Source: Pusillimonas noertemannii (GTDB lineage Bacteria > Pseudomonadota > Gammaproteobacteria > Burkholderiales > Burkholderiaceae_B). From it: a DNA stretch of 64,000 bases. The notes below the pieces were generated by a model. It ran no database searches and was not told where the DNA came from. It saw nothing but the letters and a program-made list of their open reading frames with translations. Shown piece after piece: positions 45,701 to 52,350 of this stretch (positions within the stretch are counted from its first letter, which is position 1; each line of letters opens with the position of its first letter). Both the position numbers and the translations under genes were made by a program. The stretch is taken from NCBI RefSeq assembly GCF_003096595.1, contig NZ_QEKO01000001.1, positions 124,001 through 188,000 of the forward strand. The letters are read 5' to 3'.

Positions 45701-48629
45701 GATCTTCATACTCTCCCTTCATTTGGCTACGAGCGGCGCTGCATTGGGCCAGCGCGTCTTCCAATGGCGATATTGCGGATCGCAGTTCATCCGGATTCTT
45801 TAATACAGCTGGATCAATCGCAGGTTTTCCCAATCGCATTGTAGGTAGAAGATCGAACACGGCCCAGATTTCTGGCTGCACTTCTGAGCAACCAAATGAT
45901 GTGCCCAGCGCTTCGCGGGCGGAGTGAACCTCCCGTAACGCGATCTTCAGTTGTCGTGCTGTTTCGAGAAGCCTATCTTGCCATGCGTATGACCACTCTC
46001 CTGGACAGATTAAGGACAAGGGGCCGTTGGCGGGCAGGTCGGCAACAATGGCGTGTCGCTGACCTAATTCAATTGCCAACGCTCGCAGCTGGTTCCAACT
46101 ATGTGTGTCGTGGCAGTCCTTGTCGGCAAAGCTGAGAGTGAAAGGCACTGGGCCGCTTACCGCGCGCCCTATGGCTTGAAAAATACTGAATCCCTGTAGT
46201 CCCGGCCTGTGAAGCGCTTCGACGTAATCGTTGAGCTGATCACGGGTCATACGCACATCGTCCGTTACCTGGATCCAGGCCTGAGCGAATGAGGTACTTG
46301 AGCGTTGCCATGATCGGCCAAGTTGTTGGAGAACTACCTTACGATCCGCTTTATTGGAGTGAAGTTCGAGAACGGCGGACCCCAAGCCTTGACGTTCCAA
46401 GCGTCGATGAACGACGTCCAATGCAGCCGATTTCTCCGCAACAAATAGGACTGTCCGTCCTCGCGCTAATTGGTCGGCGATAATATTTGTAATAGTCTGG
46501 CTCTTTCCAGTTCCGGGCGGTCCGATCAAGACAAAGTCGCGTCGCTCTGCGGCGGCGACCACCGCGGCGAGTTGCGAACTGTCCGCCGGGAGCGGAGCCA
46601 GGATATCGGCGGGTGAATGCTTATGATCGATTTCTTCCGGGCGCGGCATAGGATTTCGTGCGCCGTCAAATTCCTCTGTAGGATTGTCGACCAAGTGCTT
46701 GACTAAAGGGCTCTCTCGTAAACTATCGGTTCGATCAACTAGATCTTTCCACATCAAATACTTTGCGAACGAAAAAGTAGAGAGCGCACACTCCTCCAAG
46801 ACTTCAAAACCGGACACATCTCGAACTCGGCGACGTACGATTTCGAGAATGAGAGGAATATCTAGCCCTCGCTCATCGTGCGGCAGTTCTCCCTCCAACT
46901 CTGGAATACGGAGTTCGAAATCGCGTTTAAGGAGTTCCAGAAGCGTTGCGTTGATCCGGACTTCGTCTTCAAGCTGCGTTAGGCGGAATTCGGACTGTGC
47001 AGAACGTCGTTCCAGTTTCGCAGGTATGAGCAATAGGGGCGCGCGGTAATTTCGTGCTTCTCCTTCGGTTCGTTTCCATCTCAGGAAACCAATAGCTAGA
47101 AATAGGGTGTTCGTTCCCCCTTCTTGCACGTCGCTACGCGCTTTCCTATACAGCTCAGTCAGGCGATTTCCCATCTCGCGCGCAGTCAGCGGTACAGCGA
47201 CTTGACCTTTGGCTAGAGCGTCTCGAGCCAGGCTCACTTCGATTTCCCGAGCTTGTTGCTGCGTAACGTCACGCCCTGAAATCGCCTTTTCATCTTTGAG
47301 AGCGAGCAAACGAAATGCCTTACCCTCAGCCAACTGGTCCTCGAGTGCGGACACATCAGGGCAGGTGATGAACACCGACAGTTTGGTTTCCTTGAAGTTG
47401 AGCAGTTTGTTGGCCAAAGAAAGATCAAGCAGTTTGCGTTGCCATCTTTCAATTCTTCCTAATGCGGTTGAAGGAGTCGTTTCAACGATGTCGCCCGGCA
47501 GATGTCCAAGATCCAAGGGACGGGGCAGGGCAGCGGGCGCGGAAGCGTCGGGCAATTCTTCTACGGCGATAGGTTCGCGATGGCTGGCGAGCGGGCGGAT
47601 GCGTGCTGCTCGTGCTCGGTTGATGTCGATCGCCTTTTCAAACTCGGTCTCGTTCGCCTCGGAGAGCCTCTCGCGACCGGCTTCTACGGCCTGTTCAAAA
47701 CCAATACTGGGGCGTTTTGTCAGCAGAGTCGTTTCCAGCGCTATGAACTCGCGGGCCGCAGCCGCCTTGCGAACTGCGATGACATCCGGCTCTATCAGCT
47801 TGCCAAAATCGTTGTTGGTTAACCAGACTCCGACCCACGCATGGCCTCGGGAGAATAGAACGGATGCGTGCAGGCCCGCAGCCTCGAATGCAGCGGCAAG
47901 TAGCAACGTGGTATCTAGGCAGGTAGCGAGGCCCTCAGCCACGATACGTTCAGGATCTCGTATCTTCTGTCCAGAGCGCTCAAACGAGGCGGGGGGAACG
48001 GCATATGCCAGGTTTAGCGCCGTTGCCGCCGACCAGATGGCTCCGGCGATCATCCATACGCGCTGGGGATCGTTCGATTGGTATCCCTCCATCGAACCAG
48101 AGTGCCCTGCGGCATCCAATAACGACGATGCTTCTTTTAATAATCGCGCTACCTGCGGTTGATTCGGAGAAACGAACGCCGCAAGGATGTTTTCCATGTC
48201 GGCAAGACCGCCCCATTCGTCTCTAGCAAGTAGCTCAATGGGATCTCGCTCACACTGAATCTGATCATCGCCAATTCTGAGCAAAAACTCGAGCTGTCCG
48301 ATTTCGGCCTCATCAATACCACCAAGAATAGTCGTATCAAGGGGTGTAGCTAGGTCGTTTAATTCGACGTGCTCTCCGGGCCGAATACGGTCGATTTGCC
48401 AGATTTTCTCTCGCAATACTGCGGGATTTGCACGGAGCGTCAGCGAAACATTGGTTGCCGCAACGTCACCGTTGTTGCGAATGCAGAGCGAGTGCAGCAC
48501 AGATGCGTTGTTTTGTGCCATTGCGAAGTTGATCTTCGCATTGACACGCTTCTCTAGCGCAAGGATGGATTTCGGTGGCTCCGGTGTCAGCGAGTTGACA
48601 ACGGTCGCGCTGTTCTGCTTATCTTGCAT
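42777..48629 (-). CDS. DUF4011-helicase-Vsr protein, Hhe-like defence protein
   Basis: A 1950-residue protein. In order: an N-terminal domain; a transglutaminase-like segment (Cys in GLATCLDTTLLLAAAFE near 238, His in GHAWVGVWL near 260); the DUF4011 start WQRKLLDLSLANKLLNF near 395; an SF1 helicase with Walker A GPPGTGKS near 705, DEASQIS near 1320 and GDPKQLPP near 1340; a C-terminal SF1 half; a Vsr/DUF559-like nuclease (FRIDLGIRHPDYAGAWLAGVECDGATYHSS, then GLGWRVLRIWSTDWF, about 1630-1710); an acidic Glu-rich linker; and a DUF3320-like tail. The same architecture is, as I recall, the single-protein antiphage system Hhe. No partner gene is needed in that system. Confidence 0.85.
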   Translation of the reverse strand: MQDKQNSATVVNSLTPEPPKSILALEKRVNAKINFAMAQNNASVLHSLCIRNNGDVAATNVSLTLRANPAVLREKIWQIDRIRPGEHVELNDLATPLDTTILGGIDEAEIGQLEFLLRIGDDQIQCERDPIELLARDEWGGLADMENILAAFVSPNQPQVARLLKEASSLLDAAGHSGSMEGYQSNDPQRVWMIAGAIWSAATALNLAYAVPPASFERSGQKIRDPERIVAEGLATCLDTTLLLAAAFEAAGLHASVLFSRGHAWVGVWLTNNDFGKLIEPDVIAVRKAAAAREFIALETTLLTKRPSIGFEQAVEAGRERLSEANETEFEKAIDINRARAARIRPLASHREPIAVEELPDASAPAALPRPLDLGHLPGDIVETTPSTALGRIERWQRKLLDLSLANKLLNFKETKLSVFITCPDVSALEDQLAEGKAFRLLALKDEKAISGRDVTQQQAREIEVSLARDALAKGQVAVPLTAREMGNRLTELYRKARSDVQEGGTNTLFLAIGFLRWKRTEGEARNYRAPLLLIPAKLERRSAQSEFRLTQLEDEVRINATLLELLKRDFELRIPELEGELPHDERGLDIPLILEIVRRRVRDVSGFEVLEECALSTFSFAKYLMWKDLVDRTDSLRESPLVKHLVDNPTEEFDGARNPMPRPEEIDHKHSPADILAPLPADSSQLAAVVAAAERRDFVLIGPPGTGKSQTITNIIADQLARGRTVLFVAEKSAALDVVHRRLERQGLGSAVLELHSNKADRKVVLQQLGRSWQRSSTSFAQAWIQVTDDVRMTRDQLNDYVEALHRPGLQGFSIFQAIGRAVSGPVPFTLSFADKDCHDTHSWNQLRALAIELGQRHAIVADLPANGPLSLICPGEWSYAWQDRLLETARQLKIALREVHSAREALGTSFGCSEVQPEIWAVFDLLPTMRLGKPAIDPAVLKNPDELRSAISPLEDALAQCSAARSQMKGEYEDRVIATMPLEALELQWREAETKLWVLKSFAQSKVEKLLRTYSTSKLVDPKTDVPALRSLLAAQLRIQASPLANLASFAGEKTDIGQLNDTLESANSYLSFEELVARSGIMPARIAEQRGDLIQPDGGAMKPLLQRLDSALRSLALKQEEFTAAGGKNLENGQHAEAQLVGLDSHSDRLADWLKWLSSKQRAEAVGLSPLVQALEAGEAISDTAMAFERAYMTWWLRLAMDASSTLRSFAHWEHEALIERFRELDRAMAELASNEVMRRLGNDLPSVDSVPRRSELGFLRHQLGLQRPSAAIRNLISEMPNTFAKLVPCVLMSPLSVAQYLPPGQAQFDLVIFDEASQISTWDAVGAIARGRQAIIVGDPKQLPPTNFFGRNDDGEGDSQEIAEFEKDMPSILDEVTASGIPTHRLSWHYRSRDEALIAFSNHNYYDGGLVTFPSPNASGNALQLHSIDGTYMRGQGRTNPDEARAVVTLVRTKLTEWLQLPESQRLTLGVITFNAQQQTLILDLLDAERKANPSFEWFFSDDREEPIIVKNLENIQGDERDVILFSTTFGADSSGKLSMNFGALNLDGGEKRLNVAVTRARSELHVFSSITADQIDLNRTGARGVKDFKAFLDFANRGSIALAAQDSGSLGGVDSPFEASVREALIQKGWEVHTQIGISGFRIDLGIRHPDYAGAWLAGVECDGATYHSSATARDRDRIRQAVLEGLGWRVLRIWSTDWFRNPATAAERTDTALRTALAQDREQRACTQVSEPELNHEETFAPDVETPMPVEANTKEESEEEEEEAQSRPMYASVADVVISTTHPASITADPDRFFDSSYDDTLTQLIRHLLASNSPISKQSLARRIAQAHGWQRTGSRIRKRILSMRHLWDTSIEGSTQFLWIKGSLTNRVPFKGLGERTVREISRTEIAWVEDQHTARIEASEDPVLELSRLIGIARLTQDTRAYLNACREWRANTTDLQSSE

Positions 48630-48869
48630 GTCTCGGCCTGGTGAATTCTTGGCTTGCTTAGGATGTTCGGAAAGCGTCTCGGGTTCAGATTCGAACTAGA
48701 AGCTTGGAACGACTACAGCCTAGTGGCGTAATACATCTCTTGCCAAGAATGAAATTCTCACAAATGGGTATGGTTTAACACATTTTGAGAAAAATTCGGC
48801 GAACATCTACCTTGGCAGCCCGTCGCGGTACTGGGGTAGTGATCAACTTAATGTGAAGGCTAATTGCTC

Positions 48870-49484
48870 TTAGCCCAATTCCCCAACATCAACCATACCC
48901 GCCCCACATGCCTCCACCAATTCATGATCATGGCAGGCAAACAGCACAACTCGGTCTTGCCCCCACACCTTGAACTGCTCAGCAAGCACTGCACAAGCCG
49001 TTGTATCCAGCCCATTACTTGGCCCATCGGCGACGATGACAGCTGGGTTGCCCAAAGCAGCGGCGGTTAGGTATACCTTGCGGCGTGTGCCTTTGGACAT
49101 CTGTTCGAAGCGCTTGTCCAGGTGCGGTTCCAGGCCCATTCGATAACCGAAGTCGAACGCGGTAGCGTCAACGGTTGTGTTCTTTTCCGCGGCCGCCTGC
49201 TCAAGCAGTTCGCGCCCTGTCATCATGGGAAACGCCAGGCAATCGTCGGGAACGTAGGCTACGCGGGTTTTGGCTTGCTGAGGTGTTTTTATTAGCGAAT
49301 GTCCATCGATCCAGACATCCCCCTCGGTGGGAGCCGTAACGCCGGCGATGATGTCCAGCAGGGTGGATTTCCCGGTGCTGTGTTCTTCGCATAGCGCAAA
49401 GCAGCCGGGCTGGAAGGTGTGCGTCAGCCCTTGGAATACGATGTGGTCGCCGTAGCGTTTGGTGAGGTTTTGAATGCGTAGCAT
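48870..49484 (-). CDS. Orphan ABC ATPase with degenerate motifs
   Basis: A 204-residue ABC ATP-binding protein, close in size to CcmA-type subunits. It keeps GKST, the signature MSKGTRRKV and the H-loop His (LFACHDHEL). The Walker A is CEEHSTGKST, with E33 and S36 at positions usually Gly. The Walker B reads VIVADGPSNGLD, so G154 stands where the catalytic Glu should be. ATP binding may persist but hydrolysis should be poor. No permease gene is adjacent. It sits between the Hhe-like gene and the nuclease pair, on the same strand. Role unknown. Confidence 0.8.
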   Translation of the reverse strand: MLRIQNLTKRYGDHIVFQGLTHTFQPGCFALCEEHSTGKSTLLDIIAGVTAPTEGDVWIDGHSLIKTPQQAKTRVAYVPDDCLAFPMMTGRELLEQAAAEKNTTVDATAFDFGYRMGLEPHLDKRFEQMSKGTRRKVYLTAAALGNPAVIVADGPSNGLDTTACAVLAEQFKVWGQDRVVLFACHDHELVEACGAGMVDVGELG

Positions 49485-49528
49485 GCCGGAAGTGTACGCT
49501 CGATTCTCTCTTTCTTGCTCATTGGCGA

Positions 49529-49654
49529 TCAGTCGCCGAACACTTCATCCAATCGGCCTTCGGTAAGCCCTTCCATCTTCCATTGATGCGTCCAGGACCG
49601 AGAATGTTCAGCGAGCATGCTCTTGATCTCCAGTAAGTCGTCAATCGTGCTTAC
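49529..49654 (-). pseudogene. Second Rpn/DUF4351-family remnant
   Basis: Minus-strand frame ending at TGA 49529-49531 encodes TIDDLLEIKSMLAEHSRSW, then THQWKMEGLTEGRLDEVFGD. The EIKSMLAE-x5-W-x3-W-K-x-EGL segment and the terminal LDEVFG both belong to Rpn-family proteins, but in full-length members they are far apart, so an internal stretch is missing. The frame begins just after the TAG of the PD-(D/E)XK gene (49655-49657), in the same frame. Confidence 0.5.
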
Positions 49655-50140
49655 CTATTGCCGCTGCAAAAAACCGGCGAAATGGGCATGACGGCGCAAA
49701 GTGGTTTGAACAGCATTGCAGATGGTAGACGGCATCGTGTTCTCCGCAGAATATGCTTTTAATTCAACGATAACGTTTTGAGGCTGGATGCTGTCTCGCG
49801 TCACGAGCACGTCTGCACGGATTCGGCCGTGTGGGGACTCGATAGTTTTCTCATGGTGGGCAGCAAGGCCAAGCTCGCGGAGTATTCGCGCAAGCCGGCG
49901 GCCGATTCCAACTGGGTCGTTGGTCACAATCTCGTACCAGCTCCGTGCTGCTGCTGCTCGTTGAGACTCCCGCTCTCGAAGTGGAGAATAAACCTCTGGA
50001 TTCCATTGTCCAGAAAGTATTGAAACGAGATGAGTGTTCGCGAAGCGGTTCAAATACGACTTGTGCAATGATGCGGTACTGCTCTCCAGATGTTTACATA
50101 GAGGATGCAAGTCTGCGACCGAAATCGGCACAAGTCGCAT
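49655..50140 (-). CDS. Putative PD-(D/E)XK nuclease, partner of the ATPase
   Basis: A 161-residue protein starting at ATG 50140. Residues 80-150 have the order of a PD-(D/E)XK core: a basic helix (RRLARILRELG), D110 in GRIRADVLV, E126-L-K128 in NVIVELKAY, and Q145 in the following helix NAVQTTLRR. The N-terminal 75 residues are unrecognised. It lies 75 bases downstream of the P-loop ATPase gene on the same strand, suggesting an operon. It could be intact, or a C-terminally shortened gene, since the open frame continues past TAG into the Rpn remnant. I do not recognise the pair. Confidence 0.6.
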   Translation of the reverse strand: MRLVPISVADLHPLCKHLESSTASLHKSYLNRFANTHLVSILSGQWNPEVYSPLRERESQRAAAARSWYEIVTNDPVGIGRRLARILRELGLAAHHEKTIESPHGRIRADVLVTRDSIQPQNVIVELKAYSAENTMPSTICNAVQTTLRRHAHFAGFLQRQ

Positions 50141-50215
50141 GTCGAAATATAGCCTAGCGCGGTTATATTCGCGTAGAGGTAATTGGCGTTGATCATCTGC
50201 GTTCAGTTGACGATA

Positions 50216-51058
50216 TCAAGCGTTCCAATCCAGTTTATAGCCTTGCCGAGTGTCGGTAAATTGCTGAATGCGCTGAATTCGTAGTCCGTCTGAAACGGGC
50301 CAAAGCATTAGCACTTGATACGTAGACAAATCATGTAACGATCGCATATAGGCGAATAAACGTTCGCCTGCTACCTCAATCGCATCGCCGAGCGAATCTT
50401 CCCCATTGGCAATGTTTCGAAGATCGTTTTCAAGAATCTCAAAGTCTGCCAGATCTTTTTCTTGGTTATGAAACCGAAATGTCTCTTCGATGATCTGAGG
50501 CCACACTTCAGTCGGCGGGCCGAAAAGTTCGAAATCTGACGAGACAAGAATGCGTCGATTCCTTGACGTTGCATTTGCGAGAAGCGCTTGAAATTCTTGG
50601 CTTGTTGTTAGCCAAAGGAACAACACTGGAAATGACCTCAATTCCCCACGATCTAGCAAAGATAGTGTTTCCACAAATGCAGTTGGAATGCCTCCACGCT
50701 CGGCGACTGTTTCTTCGTATTGATCCACGACAGCGATCAGAAGTTGCTTGTCGTTCATGGATCGGCGAAGGACTTGCAACTCATGCTCCAGCGCAGAGCG
50801 ACTTTCGATAGCTTCGCGAGATACAGTGGCGACACGCGCTTCGGGAAGATGGGTTGCGAGCTCTAAAGCCGCTGAGCTTTTACCTGTTCCACTCCGCCCG
50901 AATATTGGTAGGAATCGAATACCTCCACTCACCTGCATACTTTGATAGGAGTGCTGCACCAATTCAATGAGCGGTCCGTTGGGCCGTAACCGTCCACGAA
51001 ATGCAAGGTCTAGATCCTCATATCTGGATGGCAATCGGGGTACTTGCAGAGAGTTCAT
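50216..51058 (-). CDS. P-loop ATPase of unknown family
   Basis: A 280-residue protein with Walker A FGRSGTGKSS near residue 54-63 and a Walker B-like VVDQYEETV near 110-118, the DQ-x-EE type seen in STAND and related AAA-like NTPases. The C-terminal half (TTSQEFQALLAN, SSDFELFGPPTEVW) is not recognised. It is too short to carry a large sensor domain. It is the first gene of a probable operon with the PD-(D/E)XK protein, and divergent from the DUF3348 gene. Base composition is clearly less GC-rich than the flanking chromosome. No catalytic or defence role is established. Confidence 0.6.
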   Translation of the reverse strand: MNSLQVPRLPSRYEDLDLAFRGRLRPNGPLIELVQHSYQSMQVSGGIRFLPIFGRSGTGKSSAALELATHLPEARVATVSREAIESRSALEHELQVLRRSMNDKQLLIAVVDQYEETVAERGGIPTAFVETLSLLDRGELRSFPVLFLWLTTSQEFQALLANATSRNRRILVSSDFELFGPPTEVWPQIIEETFRFHNQEKDLADFEILENDLRNIANGEDSLGDAIEVAGERLFAYMRSLHDLSTYQVLMLWPVSDGLRIQRIQQFTDTRQGYKLDWNA

Positions 51059-51209
51059 GAGTGATTAGTGATTTTTAGAATCTTTTATTTACGTTTCGTG
51101 TAAGTTTAGAACTTATAACCAAGTCGTACAACACAACTCGGCCACCTAGTGCTTCAGTCCCTCCTAATACCCTCACCGTGTAAAATCATCCGTTTTCGAC
51201 GCAGCCAGC

Positions 51210-52328
51210 ATGGTTACAAAAATGCCGCGGCGTACGAGCTTTAGTGGTCCGGCGCTCGTGCGCCTGCTTTCTCGTCTGGGGCAGGTCGAGGTGACGGAGC
51301 CTCGGCAGTCGCCCGCGGCCCGGCTGGATGAATGGCTGGGGTGGACGGAGTCGATCGTGTTGTCGACGGTGCTGAATGCCGCCGCGCCGGACTCGGCGGG
51401 GCGGGCCGGTACCAAGGCTGGCAGGGGATCGGACGCGACCCCTGATCAGGGGCGTCCTCTGGATGCTCATACTGTCAAGGACTCGGGTGAATTCAAGGGT
51501 TCAGGCGCAGGTTCGGCCCGTGCGAGCCAGGGCTCTGGCAAGATCACAGAAGTCCACGCCGGTGCGGCCGACAACCCAAACGACGTCATCGACGACGTGG
51601 AGTTCGCCGTTGCGGAATGCGCGAAGGTGCGCGATGCGCTGGAGCAGGCCATTTCGGTAACGCTGTCTCCGCCGGCGCCGGCTTCGGCCCAGCAGCGCAG
51701 GCAATATCTGGGCGCGCCGAAGGCGCTGGTGGATGTGGATTTTCCGTCGTATCGCCGGCGCTATTCCATGCTTCAGCAGAAGATGGAAACGAGCATCGCG
51801 GCCCTGCGGGGGCGCCTGCGGGCCTTGCTGTCCGCCCGGGGGCCAGAGATGGCGCAGCTGGCGGCGGTGGATGGGGCGATGGAGCAGGCAATGGTGGAGC
51901 ATGAGCTGCGTCTGCTGGCCAGTATTCCAAACCTGCTCGAGCAGCGTTTCCGGCAATTGGCCCAGGAAGGGCTGATGAAAGAGCCCGCGGGGACGTTGCG
52001 AGCCCCACTCCCGGCGAGTTTGCCTGCGGCAGGCACTTCGGGTGGAACCAGTAGAACGTTGGATGAGAAATCGGAGCCGCAAGGTTCGCTGGCGCCGAAA
52101 ACTGCGGCGCCTGGCTCCGAGTCCGAGCTCCAGCAAGGAAAACAGGGCGAGTCACGTCGAGTCAGCTCACTGCAAGCGCAATTACGCCAGGCCGCCAAGA
52201 AGCCCGACCTGGAGCCCGGCCCTTGGCTCGACACGTTCCGCGAGGATATGCGCAGCGTGCTGCTGGCAGAGCTTGACCTTCGCCTGCAGCCCATAGAGGG
52301 TTTGCTTTGTGCCTTGCGCGCTCAGTGA
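51210..52328 (+). CDS. DUF3348 family protein
   Basis: A 372-residue soluble protein matching DUF3348 at its N-terminus (RTSFSGPALVRLLSRL, then ARLDEWLGWTESIVLSTVLN) and middle (FPSYRRRYSMLQQKMETSIAALRGRLRALLS). Residues 63-125 and 270-340 are low-complexity linkers. It starts the four-gene DUF3348-DUF802-OmpA-DUF2894 cassette known from betaproteobacteria. The next gene's ATG lies 22 bases after its stop. I infer a cytoplasmic accessory role for the membrane complex encoded downstream, without direct evidence. Confidence 0.88.
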   Translation: MVTKMPRRTSFSGPALVRLLSRLGQVEVTEPRQSPAARLDEWLGWTESIVLSTVLNAAAPDSAGRAGTKAGRGSDATPDQGRPLDAHTVKDSGEFKGSGAGSARASQGSGKITEVHAGAADNPNDVIDDVEFAVAECAKVRDALEQAISVTLSPPAPASAQQRRQYLGAPKALVDVDFPSYRRRYSMLQQKMETSIAALRGRLRALLSARGPEMAQLAAVDGAMEQAMVEHELRLLASIPNLLEQRFRQLAQEGLMKEPAGTLRAPLPASLPAAGTSGGTSRTLDEKSEPQGSLAPKTAAPGSESELQQGKQGESRRVSSLQAQLRQAAKKPDLEPGPWLDTFREDMRSVLLAELDLRLQPIEGLLCALRAQ

Positions 52329-52350
52329 TAATTTCAATAGAAAAAACCTT

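Noticed and set aside
48630-48869. tRNA or integration site near the island
   Set aside because: No cloverleaf, TTCGAATCC-type arm or direct attachment repeat could be found in this or the other island gaps.
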